NCBI GenBank assembly: GCA_021287075.1
Contig: JAJTBD010000017.1
Coordinates: 1 to 64,000 of the forward strand
DNA: 64,000 nucleotides
DNA from: Micrococcales bacterium
GTDB taxonomy: Bacteria; Actinomycetota; Actinomycetes; Actinomycetales; Dermatophilaceae
Reading direction: 5' to 3'
Each line of letters starts with the position of its first letter. Position 1 is the stretch's first letter. A model generated the notes under the pieces. It was not told the origin of the DNA and did no database searches. It saw only the letters and a list, made by a program, of their open reading frames with translations. The position numbers were made by a program, and so were the translations under genes. Positions 9,433 to 18,202 of the stretch are shown one piece after another.

Positions 9433-10030
9433 GCCCGGCGACGCCTCCGCCATCGGGGGCGTCGTCGACCTCGACCGGGCCGCCGCCGCCATCCGCGCGC
9501 TGCTGCTCGCCGTCGGGGAGGACCCTGACCGCGACGGCCTGCTCGACACCCCGATGCGGGTGGCCAAGGCCTATGACGAGATGTTCGCCGGACTGCGGCA
9601 GGACCCGGCCGAGATCCTCTCGCGCACCTTCCAGATCGACCACGACGAGATGGTCATCGTCCGCGACATCGAGCTCTACAGCGTCTGCGAGCACCACCTG
9701 CTGCCCTTCCACGGCGTCGCCCACATCGGCTACATCCCCGCCAAGGACGGCCGCGTGACCGGGCTGTCCAAGCTCGCCCGCCTCGTCGAGGTCTATGCCC
9801 GTCGCCCCCAGGTGCAGGAGCGCATCACCTCACAGGTGGCGGAGGCGCTGATGGCCCACCTCGGGGCGCAGGGCGTGATCGTGGTAGTCGAGGCCGAGCA
9901 CATGTGCATGTCGATGCGCGGCGTGCGCAAGCCCGGCGCCCGCACCGTCACCTCCGCGGTCCGTGGCCAGCTGCGCCACCCCGCGACCCGTGCGGAGGCG
10001 ATGGCGCTCCTCACTGCGGGCACCCCGTGA
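9407..10030 (+). CDS. folE: GTP cyclohydrolase I
   Basis: First enzyme of folate synthesis, making dihydroneopterin triphosphate from GTP. The zinc and active-site motif is [13 protein letters not shown] (residues ~83-95), with LSKLARLV and the C-terminal [15 protein letters not shown], which carries the third zinc cysteine. The start GTG 9407 lies inside the end of ftsH, giving a 26-base overlap. The stop shares GTGA with folP, so translation of the fol genes is probably coupled. The length of 207 residues is normal. Confidence 0.96.
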   Translation: MSTPTAAAEPGDASAIGGVVDLDRAAAAIRALLLAVGEDPDRDGLLDTPMRVAKAYDEMFAGLRQDPAEILSRTFQIDHDEMVIVRDIELYSVCEHHLLPFHGVAHIGYIPAKDGRVTGLSKLARLVEVYARRPQVQERITSQVAEALMAHLGAQGVIVVVEAEHMCMSMRGVRKPGARTVTSAVRGQLRHPATRAEAMALLTAGTP

Positions 10031-10863
10031 GCGTCTCGCTCGAGGCCGGCCCGCGTCCGCTCGTCATGGGCGTCGTCAACGTCACGCCCGACTCCTTCAG
10101 CGACGGCGGCCGCTGGTTCGACCCGGCCGACGCCATCGCCCACGGAGAGCAGCTGGTCGCCCAGGGCGCCCAGATCCTCGACATCGGAGGGGAGTCGACC
10201 CGGCCCGGTGCCGAGCGACCCAGCGAGGAGGAGGAGGCCCGCCGGGTCGTGCCGGTCGTGCGCGGCCTGGCCCCCACGGGCGTCACCCTCAGCGTCGACA
10301 CCATGCGCGCCTCGATCGCCGAGGCCGCGCTGGAGGCCGGGGCCCACATCATCAACGACGTCTCGGCCGGCCTGGCCGACGCCGAGATGGGCCCGCTCGC
10401 CGCCGCGACCGGCGTGCCCTATATCGCGATGCACTGGCGCGGCCACAGCGCCGACATGCAGTCGCGCGCCGTCTATGGCGATGTCGTTGCCGAGGTCCGC
10501 ACCGAGCTGGAGGCGCGCCTCGAGGAGCTCTTTGCCGTCGGCGTCCGCCGCGAGCAGGTCATCCTCGACCCCGGCTATGGCTTCGCCAAGCTGGCCGAGC
10601 ACAACTGGCGGCTGCTCGCCCACCTCGACGACCTCGTCGCCACCGGATACCCCGTCCTCGTGGGCACCTCCCGCAAGACCTTCCTCGGCCGGCTGGGCCG
10701 CCCCGACGGGGCCGAGCCGGTGCCGCCCGCCGAGCGCGACGCCGCGACCGCGGCGACGAGCATGTATGCCGCGCAGCACGGTGCGTGGGCCGTGCGGGTG
10801 CACGACGTGGCCGGCACCTGCGCCGCCTTCGACGTGCTCGACGCGATCCGGGCCGCGGGGTGA
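10027..10863 (+). CDS. folP: dihydropteroate synthase
   Basis: Joins p-aminobenzoate to hydroxymethyl-dihydropterin pyrophosphate; the sulfonamide target. Starts at GTG 10027 in a GTGA overlap with the folE stop. Signature motifs are [15 protein letters not shown] near the N-terminus, [12 protein letters not shown], and [13 protein letters not shown] with the substrate-binding S-R-K. The 278-residue length fits. Its TGA overlaps GTG 10860 of the next gene. Confidence 0.96.
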   Translation: MSVSLEAGPRPLVMGVVNVTPDSFSDGGRWFDPADAIAHGEQLVAQGAQILDIGGESTRPGAERPSEEEEARRVVPVVRGLAPTGVTLSVDTMRASIAEAALEAGAHIINDVSAGLADAEMGPLAAATGVPYIAMHWRGHSADMQSRAVYGDVVAEVRTELEARLEELFAVGVRREQVILDPGYGFAKLAEHNWRLLAHLDDLVATGYPVLVGTSRKTFLGRLGRPDGAEPVPPAERDAATAATSMYAAQHGAWAVRVHDVAGTCAAFDVLDAIRAAG

Positions 10864-11750
10864 GCCGGGTGACCGACCGCATCGTGCTCCAGGGCGTCTC
10901 GGCCACGGGCCACCACGGGGTGCTCGACCACGAGAAGCGCGACGGCCAGACCTTTGTCGTCGATGTCGTTATGGACCTCGACCTGGCCCCGGCCGGGCGC
11001 AGCGACGACCTGGCCCACACCGTCAACTATGCCGAGGTCGCTGGCGACGTCGTGCGCCACATCGAGGGTGAGCCCCTCGACCTGATCGAGGCCCTGGCCG
11101 CCCGCATCGCCGAGGACACCCTGCGCCGGCCCCTCGTCGAGGCCGTCGAGGTCACGGTGCACAAGCCGCAGGCGCCCGTCGGCCATCCCTTCACCGACGT
11201 GCAGGTCGTGGTCCGGCGCGAGCGCCGGGTGCCCGCCGTCGTCGCGATGGGCAGCAACCTCGGCGACAGCAGGTCGACCCTCGAGGCCGCCGTGCGCGAC
11301 CTCGCCCGGGTCGAGGGTGTGCGCGTCACGGCCGTCTCGCCGCTGGTCGCCACCGACCCCGTCGGCGGCCCGGAGCAGCCCGACTATCTCAACGCCATCG
11401 CGCTGGTCACCACCCGTCTCGCGCCGGGGACCCTGCTGGCGCGTCTCCACGACATCGAGGCGGCCCACGGTCGGGTCCGTGAGACCCGTTGGGGCGCAAG
11501 GACGCTCGACCTTGATCTGGTCCAATACGGCGACCCGGTCGATGGCACCGACACCGTCTCCGATGACGAGCACCTGCTGCTGCCCCACCCGCGCGCCCAC
11601 GAGCGCGGCTTCGTCCTGGCGCCGTGGCACCTCGCCGACCCCGCGGCATACCTGCGGGTCGAGGGGGAGCCCACGCCCGTGGAGCAGCTGCTCGGGCAGG
11701 TCGACCTGGGCGGGGTCCGCCCCTCCGAGCAGTGGCGGCCGACATGGTGA
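10860..11750 (+). CDS. folBK: bifunctional dihydroneopterin aldolase / HPPK (FolB-FolK fusion)
   Basis: A single frame carries two folate enzymes. Residues ~1-122 are FolB (LQGVSATGHHGVLDHEK, TVNYAEVAGDV, VEAVEVTVHKPQAPV), cleaving dihydroneopterin. Residues ~125-290 are FolK (VVAMGSNLGDSRSTLEAAV, RWGARTLDLDLVQYGD, LLLPHPRAHERGFVLAPW), pyrophosphorylating the product. The junction is RRERRVPAVVAMGSNLG, with no stop or start needed between domains. M. tuberculosis encodes them separately (folB, folK). The start is GTG 10860, overlapping folP by GTGA; GTG 10869 is an alternative. Confidence 0.93.
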   Translation: MSRVTDRIVLQGVSATGHHGVLDHEKRDGQTFVVDVVMDLDLAPAGRSDDLAHTVNYAEVAGDVVRHIEGEPLDLIEALAARIAEDTLRRPLVEAVEVTVHKPQAPVGHPFTDVQVVVRRERRVPAVVAMGSNLGDSRSTLEAAVRDLARVEGVRVTAVSPLVATDPVGGPEQPDYLNAIALVTTRLAPGTLLARLHDIEAAHGRVRETRWGARTLDLDLVQYGDPVDGTDTVSDDEHLLLPHPRAHERGFVLAPWHLADPAAYLRVEGEPTPVEQLLGQVDLGGVRPSEQWRPTW

Positions 11751-12205
11751 GGCGTGGCCTGACCTGGCCGGCGCTGCTGACGGTCGCCCTCGCCTCAGGC
11801 CTCGTCTCCTGGGTCGGCTGGACGTTCTATACCCGCGCCGGCAACCATCTCTTCCCGCTGTCGTGGGCGGCCGCGGCGCTGCTGCTGATCCTGGCCGCGC
11901 TCGTCCTCGGCGCGGCGCTGCCCGTGCGGCGCTACCAGCGCGGCGAGGTGGGCAAGCCGCTGACCGGCATGCGCGCGGCCCGGATCCTCGTGCTCGCCCA
12001 GGCGGCCTCGCTCACCGGTGCCGCCGCCACCGGCTGGTATGCCGGGCAGCTGCCCGTGCTGCTCGCCGACCTCACGCTGCGCAGCTATCGCGCACTGCTG
12101 TGGCCGCTGCTGGGCTCGGCCCTGGCCGGTGTGCTGCTCGCGCTGGCCGGCATGCTCGTGCAGCGCTGGTGCCGGGTGGAGCCTCGCGAGGACGATGAGG
12201 ACTGA
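11744..12205 (+). CDS. DUF3180 family membrane protein
   Basis: A 153-residue integral membrane protein with four hydrophobic segments: residues ~7-25, 35-55, 75-95 and 115-140. The charged RRYQRGEVGKPL loop between helices 2 and 3 and the acidic tail EPREDDED fit the DUF3180 family, which follows folK in many actinobacteria (Rv3605c). The function is unknown. Start ATG 11744 overlaps the folBK stop by 7 bases; GTG 11747 is possible. It ends exactly where the convergent sortase gene ends. Confidence 0.88.
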   Translation: MVRRGLTWPALLTVALASGLVSWVGWTFYTRAGNHLFPLSWAAAALLLILAALVLGAALPVRRYQRGEVGKPLTGMRAARILVLAQAASLTGAAATGWYAGQLPVLLADLTLRSYRALLWPLLGSALAGVLLALAGMLVQRWCRVEPREDDED

Positions 12206-12961
12206 CTAGACCGCCGGTGTGGCCCAGACGACCCAGTCGCCCTCGTAGTGGCCCGACTCCAGGGGGGTCGTGGGGTCGCAGGTGATCAGCCGCAGCAGGG
12301 GCGTCGTGCTGTCGGCAGCCCAGATGTCCTTGCGCTGGGGGACCTCGGTCTTGGAGACCGCCTCCGACCGGGAGACCACGAACCGGGTCGCCTGACCGCT
12401 GCTGAAGGCCACCGTGACCGCGTCGCCGGCCTTGGCCCGGGGGAGATTCCAGAAGACATCGGCCTTGGAGCCGTGGTTGATGTGGCCGACGAGGATGGCC
12501 GCGCTGGGCCAGCCGGGCTTGGCCCAGCCCTTCTCGGCATACCAGCCCGCCTGGCCGAAGGGCGGCGCCAGCACTGCCTGGTCGTCGAGGTGCGCCGGTG
12601 TGAGGTCGGCGTCGACAAGACGGCGCCCGCCCACGGCCGTCAGCCGCACAAAGGTGGGAGTCCCCTTGGGGCGCAGCACATATGGCGACTTCGCGGTGGC
12701 CCCGGTCTTGGTCGAGGCGGCGCTCGAGCGCGTCGTCGCGGTGGTGGCCGAGTGGCTCGTCCGGTTGGGGGCGACATACTCGCCCGGCTGCGGCCCGCGG
12801 CGGCTGACCGCCAGGGCGACCAGCACGGCGAGGGCGCCCACGACCAGCACGGCCAGGCCGGTGCGGCGCAGCCGCGCATAGCGGCGACGGGCCGCGTCAC
12901 GCCGGCGGCTGGGCTGCGCGGGCGTCCTGGGCCGCGGGGGCGGTGTGGCGGGCGAGCCCAT
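12206..12961 (-). CDS. class F sortase
   Basis: A 251-residue membrane-anchored cysteine transpeptidase. There is a basic Arg-rich N-terminus, one membrane helix at ~35-52 and a Ser/Thr/Ala-rich stalk to ~90. The sortase barrel carries the catalytic His in ILVGHINHG and the Cys in LRLITCDP; the catalytic Arg is probably in the following strand. Known class F enzymes attach or process surface proteins, and their substrates are mostly unknown. No LPXTG-type substrate gene lies nearby. Its ATG follows the nuoD-like stop by 1 bp, so the two are one transcription unit. It ends tail-to-tail with the DUF3180 gene with no gap. Confidence 0.9.
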   Translation of the reverse strand: MGSPATPPPRPRTPAQPSRRRDAARRRYARLRRTGLAVLVVGALAVLVALAVSRRGPQPGEYVAPNRTSHSATTATTRSSAASTKTGATAKSPYVLRPKGTPTFVRLTAVGGRRLVDADLTPAHLDDQAVLAPPFGQAGWYAEKGWAKPGWPSAAILVGHINHGSKADVFWNLPRAKAGDAVTVAFSSGQATRFVVSRSEAVSKTEVPQRKDIWAADSTTPLLRLITCDPTTPLESGHYEGDWVVWATPAV

Positions 12962-12962
12962 C

Positions 12963-14129
12963 TCAGCGGTCCACGTCGCCGGAGACCAGGGGCACCGAGG
13001 CGAGCGCCCGGCCCAGGTCGTCGACGGGGGATCCCGTCAGCACTGCGCCGAGCGCGCTGGCGTGGGCGAAGGAGGGGGTGCGCAGCTTGAGCCGCCACGG
13101 GGCTCGGTCTCCGGTGGAGACCAGCCAGACGCCGGCCCGGCCCAGCGGCGTCTCCGACGCGCGATAGGTCTCGCCCTCGGGCACGCGCAGCACCTTGGGG
13201 AGGCGGATCGACACCGGCCCGCCCGGGACGCGCGCCAGGCACTCCTCCACGAGATCCGTTGCGACGCGGGCCTGTTCGACGATCAGATCAAGTCGGGCGA
13301 GGGCATCACCCTCGGCGCGCAGCGGCACCCGCCCCGGCCCCCCGGGGGCGAACAGCTCGCCATAGCAGCCATAGGGCTCGTCCCGCCGCACGTCGAGGTC
13401 GAGGCCGGACGCCCGCGCAACGACGCCGCTCGCGCCGTGCGCGGCGGCGTCGGCGGGAGAGAGGACGGCGAGACCGCGCAGCCCCTCCTGCGCGGCGAGG
13501 GCCGCTGCGACGAGGTCGAGGGCCGCCCGGGCCCGCACCAGGCCCGCACCCACGCGCGCGGGCCAGCCGGCCGGCATGTCGAGGTGGAGCCCGCCGACCC
13601 GGGTGACCATCACGTGCATGCGGCCGCCGGTGTAGTCCTCGAGCAGCGTCAGCAGCTCCTCGCGGGCGCCGCGGGCGCCCTCGCGCGCCTCGTCGGCGGG
13701 GCCGGCCGCGGCATACGGGTATGCCGCGAGGAAGGCCAGGTGCGAGGCGACCCGGGTCAGCTCGGCGAGGGCCGTGCGCAGCCACACCACGCGGGCCGGG
13801 GGCTCCAGCCGCAGCATCTCCTCGACCGCCAGGACGACCGAGAGCTCACCGGACATCGCACCGAGCCAGTCGTGCCGGTCGGCCAGCATGATCAGCTGGC
13901 GGTAGTCGCGCGCCTCGAAGAGCTTCTCCGCGGAGCGGTGCACCCAGCCGACATCGGGGTCGACGCCGGTGACCACGCCCTCGACGACGCGCAGCCGCAG
14001 CCGCAGCACGCCGTGGCTGAGGGGGTGGTCGGGCGGCAGGTCGAGCGGCAGGTCGCAGTCGAGCCGGCTCCCCGGTCCGACACCGGCGAGCAGCATCTCG
14101 CCGGCTGGGGACGTGGACTGCGCGGGCAT
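12963..14129 (-). CDS. solitary NADH-quinone oxidoreductase subunit D-like protein
   Basis: From ATG 14129 (MPAQSTSPAGEM) the protein has 388 residues. It resembles the 49-kDa / NuoD fold: VDPDVGWVHRSAEKLFEARDY near residue 55, a YTGGRMHVMVTRVGG region and a C-terminal RLPKVLRVPEGETYRASETP block. No other nuo gene is nearby. Actinobacteria such as Streptomyces carry a similar stand-alone nuoD2 beside the fol genes. It lacks the clear hydrogenase-type cysteines, as true NuoD does. Whether it joins complex I or acts otherwise is unknown. The reverse-strand hexamer CAGACT lies 7 bp before the start, suggesting leaderless transcription. Confidence 0.82.
   Translation of the reverse strand: MPAQSTSPAGEMLLAGVGPGSRLDCDLPLDLPPDHPLSHGVLRLRLRVVEGVVTGVDPDVGWVHRSAEKLFEARDYRQLIMLADRHDWLGAMSGELSVVLAVEEMLRLEPPARVVWLRTALAELTRVASHLAFLAAYPYAAAGPADEAREGARGAREELLTLLEDYTGGRMHVMVTRVGGLHLDMPAGWPARVGAGLVRARAALDLVAAALAAQEGLRGLAVLSPADAAAHGASGVVARASGLDLDVRRDEPYGCYGELFAPGGPGRVPLRAEGDALARLDLIVEQARVATDLVEECLARVPGGPVSIRLPKVLRVPEGETYRASETPLGRAGVWLVSTGDRAPWRLKLRTPSFAHASALGAVLTGSPVDDLGRALASVPLVSGDVDR
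13708..13727. repeat. head-to-head pair of the GCGGCATAC / GTATGCCGC word
   Basis: GCGGCATAC (13708-13716) and GTATGCCGC (13719-13727) form a perfect 9-bp inverted repeat with a 2-base centre inside the nuoD-like gene, encoding AAYPYAA on the reverse strand. It is one of about 39 copies of this word in the window. Confidence 0.8.
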
Positions 14130-14183
14130 GCCCAGCAGTCTGCCCCATGACGCGCCGGTGCAGACCGCCGGACGCGACCCCCG

Positions 14184-15395
14184 GTGGTGGGGCAGGCTGT
14201 CCCGGTGACCTTCGATGCCGCCGAGCTCCTGGACCTGTCCGACCCCACCGTCGTCGCCGACCCCTATCCGCACTACGCGCGGCTGCGGGAGCAGGCGCCG
14301 ATGGCCTGGCACTCGGGCCTCGGCATGTGGGTGGCCACCTCCCACGACGCCTGCTCTCAGATCCTGCGGGACCGCCGGCTGGGCCGGGTCTTCCGCGAGC
14401 GCGAGCCCCTCGCGGAGTGGAAGACCTTCAACTGGCTGCACGCCGACTCCATCCTCGACTCCGAGCCGCCCAAGCACACCCGGCTGCGCCGCCTCGTCGC
14501 CGGCGCCTTCGGCCGGGGGCATGTCGCGAGGCTCGAGCCGCGCATCGAGGAGCTCGCCGAGGGCCTGCTCGAGGAGGCCGGCTCCGGCGGCGGCGAGTTC
14601 GACATCATCGAGCGGTATGCCGAGCCGCTGCCGGTCCTGGTGATCGCCGAACTGCTCGGCTTCCCCGAGGCCGACCGGCACCTGCTCCGGCCGTGGTCGC
14701 AGGCGATAGTCAAGATGTACGAGGTGGACCGCACGGCCGAGCAGGAGGCCGAGGCGCGCTGCGCCGCAAGGGAGTTCGCAGCATACGTCGAGGATCTGGC
14801 GGCCGACCGGGCCCGTCACCCGGGCGAGGACCTGCTCACCGATTTGGTGCAGGCCCGTGACGGCAGCGACCGGCTCAGCTCACGCGAGCTGGTCGCGACG
14901 GCTGTGCTGCTGCTCAACGCCGGGCACGAGGCCTCGGTCAACGGCTTCGGCAACGGCCTGCACTCGTGGTTCGGCGCCGGCCGCCCCCGGGTCGACCTGG
15001 CCGACCGCGCGGCGGTGGACCGGCACGTCGAGGAGTTCCTGCGGCACGACAGCCCGCTGCACCTCTTCGAGCGCACCGCCAAGGAGCCGCTCGACGTGGC
15101 CGGTGCCCACCTGGAGCCCGGCGACACGTGCGCGGTGCTGCTGGGTGCGGCCAACCGGGACCCCCAGGTCTTCGCGGACCCGGACGTCTTCGATCCCGCG
15201 CGCGAGCCGAATACCCACCTTGCCTTCGGGCTGGGCATCCACTTCTGCATCGGGGCCCCGCTGGCCCGTCTCGAGCTGGCGGTCTCGCTGCGGCGGCTGC
15301 TCACGCGCCACCCCGACCTGCGGCTGGTGGAGGCGGTCCAGCGCCCGACCTTCGTGCTGCGCGGCTATGAGCGGCTGGTGGTCGCCCCCGGCTGA
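14184..15395 (+). CDS. cytochrome P450
   Basis: Class I bacterial P450 of 403 residues. The haem-binding loop is FGLGIHFCIGAPLARLE with the axial Cys, the I-helix motif is LLNAGHEAS (acidic residue kept, usual Thr replaced), and the K-helix E-x-x-R equivalent is EEFLRHDSP. C-helix residues are in PPKHTRLRRLVAGAF. Redox partners are not encoded nearby, so the substrate cannot be guessed. The start is GTG 14184; an in-frame GTG at 14205 (VTFDAAELL) is also plausible. It is divergent from the nuoD-like gene. Confidence 0.93.
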   Translation: MVGQAVPVTFDAAELLDLSDPTVVADPYPHYARLREQAPMAWHSGLGMWVATSHDACSQILRDRRLGRVFREREPLAEWKTFNWLHADSILDSEPPKHTRLRRLVAGAFGRGHVARLEPRIEELAEGLLEEAGSGGGEFDIIERYAEPLPVLVIAELLGFPEADRHLLRPWSQAIVKMYEVDRTAEQEAEARCAAREFAAYVEDLAADRARHPGEDLLTDLVQARDGSDRLSSRELVATAVLLLNAGHEASVNGFGNGLHSWFGAGRPRVDLADRAAVDRHVEEFLRHDSPLHLFERTAKEPLDVAGAHLEPGDTCAVLLGAANRDPQVFADPDVFDPAREPNTHLAFGLGIHFCIGAPLARLELAVSLRRLLTRHPDLRLVEAVQRPTFVLRGYERLVVAPG

Positions 15396-15420
15396 GCCTT
15401 GCGGCCCGGTCGCCTGGATC

Positions 15421-15795
15421 TCAGGCGTCGAATGCCGTGTCGTGGCGCGGCTGGTAGAGCAGCATCCCGGACGTGCCCGGCACGAGGACGACGGCGCCCA
15501 GGCCCCAGCCCTTGTCCTCGGTGGGCCCGACGAACTGCGCCCCACGGGCCTCCAGCTCGGCGCGGGTGGCCTCGATGTCGTCGCACATCAGCGAGATCTC
15601 GTGGTGACGCGGGGTGGTGAACTCCTGGCCCTCGAACTCGCCGGCGGTGGGGTGCACGCCCATCTCGCTGGGCCCGGTGCGGAAGATCGGCCACTCGGCG
15701 CCGCCGTTGGCCGGCAGCTGGAGGACGTCGCGCAGGAACGCCCGGGTCTCCTCGGGGCGGTCGGAGTAGATGAGTGTGTGGATCGCGGTGATCAT
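15421..15795 (-). CDS. VOC / glyoxalase-bleomycin resistance fold protein
   Basis: A 124-residue single-unit vicinal oxygen chelate protein. N-terminal HTLIYSDRPEETRAFLRDVL, then a middle PRHHEISLMCDDIEATRAEL with metal-type histidine and VLVPGTSGMLLYQPRHDTAF at the end are typical. The exact reaction is not predictable. ATG 15795 lies 7 bp from the reverse-strand promoter hexamer TACGGT (15803-15808), so the transcript is probably leaderless. Convergent with the P450 gene 25 bp away. Confidence 0.85.
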   Translation of the reverse strand: MITAIHTLIYSDRPEETRAFLRDVLQLPANGGAEWPIFRTGPSEMGVHPTAGEFEGQEFTTPRHHEISLMCDDIEATRAELEARGAQFVGPTEDKGWGLGAVVLVPGTSGMLLYQPRHDTAFDA

Positions 15796-15876
15796 GGTCC
15801 CGACCGTAGTGGGACCAGCCGGACGACGTGCCGGTCGGGGGCGTCAGATCCACCACACCGCGATAGGTTCGACGCC

Positions 15877-16794
15877 GTGGACGAGCACCAGGCCGGCCGA
15901 GGGGCCGGAGAGCACCCCGCCCGGCTGCGGGTCGGCGTCGTTGGCTCCGGTCGGGTCGGCAGCGTGCTCGGCGCGGCCCTGCGCCGGGCCGGGCATGACG
16001 TCGTGGCGGTCTCGGCGGTCAGCGACCAGAGCCGTGCCCGGGCGGAGGCGCTGCTGCACGGTGTCCCGGTGCGCGAGGTCCCCGAGGTGGTCGCCGCGGC
16101 CGAGCTGGTCCTGCTGACGGTCCCCGACGACGCCCTGGGCCCGCTCGTGGCCGGGCTGGCCGAGACCGGTGCCCTCCAGGCGGGCCAGATCATCGTGCAC
16201 ACCTCCGGGCGGCACGGCGCCGCGGTCCTCAGCCCCGTCCTGGCCCGCCACTGTCTCCCGGTCGCCATGCACCCGGCGATGACCTTCGCCGGGACCGAGG
16301 CCGACCTCGACCGGCTCGAGGACTGCTGCTTCGGTGTGACCTGCGACGACGCGCTGCGCGCCCTCGCCGAGGCCCTCGTGCTCGAGATGGGCGGCGAGCC
16401 GGTGTGGGTCGACGAGGTCGACCGGCCCCGCTATCACGCGGCGCTCGCCCACGGCTCCAACCACCTGGTCACCCTCATCGCCCAGGCCCTCCAAATCCTG
16501 CGTGGCACGGGCATCGACCAGCCCGCCCGGGTGCTGGGCCCGCTGGTGACGGCCGCGCTCGACAATGCCCTGCGCACAGGTGATGCTGCCCTCACCGGGC
16601 CGGTCGCGCGCGGCGATGCCGGTACGGTGGCCGAGCATCTGCGCCAGCTGCGCAGCGAGACGGCCGACGTGCTGCCCACGTATGTCGCGCTCGCCACGGC
16701 GACCGCAGAGCGCGCCCGGGCGAGCGGGTGGCTGCGACCCGACCAGGCCCAGCCCCTCCTCGACCTTCTTGCCCACGACCAGGAGCAGCAGTGA
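15877..16794 (+). CDS. Rossmann-like / DUF2520 domain oxidoreductase
   Basis: A 305-residue protein with an N-terminal NAD(P)-binding motif VGVVGSGRVGSVLG, an HTSGRHGAAVL segment and the DUF2520 C-terminal helical domain (YHAALAHGSNHLVTL, LVTAALDNAL). Relatives sit directly before panC in many actinobacteria (Rv3603c); a role as a ketopantoate-type or other 2-hydroxyacid reductase has been proposed but is not shown here. The long upstream open frame is accidental. GTG 15877 lies 7 bp after TAGGTT (15864-15869), indicating a leaderless mRNA, and heads the pan-nad operon. Its stop overlaps the panC start (GTGA). Confidence 0.88.
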   Translation: MDEHQAGRGAGEHPARLRVGVVGSGRVGSVLGAALRRAGHDVVAVSAVSDQSRARAEALLHGVPVREVPEVVAAAELVLLTVPDDALGPLVAGLAETGALQAGQIIVHTSGRHGAAVLSPVLARHCLPVAMHPAMTFAGTEADLDRLEDCCFGVTCDDALRALAEALVLEMGGEPVWVDEVDRPRYHAALAHGSNHLVTLIAQALQILRGTGIDQPARVLGPLVTAALDNALRTGDAALTGPVARGDAGTVAEHLRQLRSETADVLPTYVALATATAERARASGWLRPDQAQPLLDLLAHDQEQQ

Positions 16795-17711
16795 CGCAGA
16801 CAACACCCGCCGCCGGACCCGTCGTCGCCCGCACCCGTGACGAGCTGCGCGCCGCGCGCAAGCAGCTCACTGACGGGGATGTCGCGGTCGTGATGACGAT
16901 GGGGGCGCTGCACGACGGCCACGCCACCCTCATCCGCACCGCCCGGCAGGCGGCCCGGCATGTGGTCGTGACGATCTTCCTCAACCCGCTCCAGTTCGGG
17001 CCCAAGGAGGACCTCTCCCGCTATCCGCGCACCTTCGACTCCGACCTGGAGATCTGCACCCGCGAGGGCGTGGACCTGGTCTTCGCCCCCACCCCCGACG
17101 TGATCTATCCCGACGGCGACCCCGGCGTGCGCATCTCCGCCGGCCCCCTCGGCACGGTGCTGGAGGGCCAGTCCCGCCCCGGTCACTTCGACGGCATGCT
17201 CACCGTCGTCGGCAAGCTGATGCAGCTCACCCGCTGCGACAGCGCCTACTTCGGGCAGAAGGACGCCCAGCAGCTGCTGCTCATCCGCCGCATGGTCCGT
17301 GACCTCGACTTCCCTGTCACCGTCGTCTCGGTGCCGACCGTGCGCGAGGAGGACGGCCTCGCGATGAGCTCGCGCAACACCTATCTGACCGAGTCCGACC
17401 ACGAGGTCGCCCTGTGCCTGTCGCGGGCCCTGCGGGCCGGTGCCGAGCACGCGAGCGAGGGTCCGTCGGCCATCCGCCGCGGCGCGCGCGCCGTGCTCGT
17501 GCGGGAGCCGCTCGCCCTCGTCGACTATCTCGTGCTGGTCCACCCCGACACCCTCGAGGACGTGCCCGAGTGGTACCGGGGCGAGGCCCTGCTCGCGGTC
17601 GCGGCCAGGGTCGGCACCACCCGTCTGATCGACAACCTGCCCGTCCTCGTCGGCCCCGGCGGTGGGGCCCTGGAGGTCTTCTCCTCCGTGCCGACCGCCG
17701 AGCCCGCCTGA
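16791..17711 (+). CDS. panC: pantothenate synthetase (pantoate-beta-alanine ligase)
   Basis: ATP-dependent ligase making pantothenate from pantoate and beta-alanine. Class I nucleotidyl-transferase motifs are [14 protein letters not shown] (the HxGH equivalent) and MSSRNTYL (the KMSKS-like loop). [19 protein letters not shown] and [17 protein letters not shown] are family blocks. GTG 16791 shares GTGA with the previous stop; 306 residues. panD follows 56 bp downstream and supplies beta-alanine. Confidence 0.96.
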   Translation: MTQTTPAAGPVVARTRDELRAARKQLTDGDVAVVMTMGALHDGHATLIRTARQAARHVVVTIFLNPLQFGPKEDLSRYPRTFDSDLEICTREGVDLVFAPTPDVIYPDGDPGVRISAGPLGTVLEGQSRPGHFDGMLTVVGKLMQLTRCDSAYFGQKDAQQLLLIRRMVRDLDFPVTVVSVPTVREEDGLAMSSRNTYLTESDHEVALCLSRALRAGAEHASEGPSAIRRGARAVLVREPLALVDYLVLVHPDTLEDVPEWYRGEALLAVAARVGTTRLIDNLPVLVGPGGGALEVFSSVPTAEPA

Positions 17712-17767
17712 GCCGGGCCCGACCCAGCCCGACCCGAGCCCGCCTGCCCCTGACAACGAGGTCCCCC

Positions 17768-18202
17768 ATGCAGCGCTTCATGCTCCACTCCAAGATCCAC
17801 CGTGCGACGGTCACCCAGGCCGAGCTGCACTATGTCGGTTCGCTGACCATCGACCGCGACCTGATGGACGCGGCCGATCTGCTGCCCGGCCAGCAGGTCG
17901 ACGTCGTCGACGTCGACAACGGCTCGCGGCTGACGACCTACGCGATCGAGGGGGAGCGCGGCAGCGGCATACTCTGCATCAACGGCGCGGCCGCGCGCCT
18001 GATCTCGCCCGGGGACACCGTCATCGTCATCGCGTATGCCGCGATGGACGACCAGGAGGCCCGCTCCTTCGACCCCAAGGTCGTCTTCGTCGACAAGCAC
18101 AACCGGCTCGTCGAGGTCGGTGACGACGGGGGAGACGTGCCCGACGGCTTCGGCCTGTCGACCTCCGCCGTCGTGCGCCACCCGGAGAGGCACGATGGCT
18201 GA
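17768..18202 (+). CDS. panD: aspartate 1-decarboxylase
   Basis: Pyruvoyl enzyme making beta-alanine for pantothenate. The proenzyme self-cleaves at Gly24-Ser25, seen here in HYVGSLTID, and the active-site region [13 protein letters not shown] is intact. There are 144 residues from ATG 17768. The C-terminal ~20 residues ([12 protein letters not shown]...) are a variable tail like that of mycobacterial PanD. It overlaps the nadB start by 8 bases. Confidence 0.95.
   Translation: MQRFMLHSKIHRATVTQAELHYVGSLTIDRDLMDAADLLPGQQVDVVDVDNGSRLTTYAIEGERGSGILCINGAAARLISPGDTVIVIAYAAMDDQEARSFDPKVVFVDKHNRLVEVGDDGGDVPDGFGLSTSAVVRHPERHDG

Noticed and set aside
6469..9567. 1032-residue open frame on the reverse strand over ftsH
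   Set aside because: Composition is Gly/Ala/Asp-rich shadow sequence with no domain; ftsH on the forward strand is certain. Long antisense frames are expected at this GC content.
12963..14819. 618-residue form of the nuoD-like protein
   Set aside because: The added N-terminus is antisense to the P450 gene; ATG 14129 gives the family-like start.
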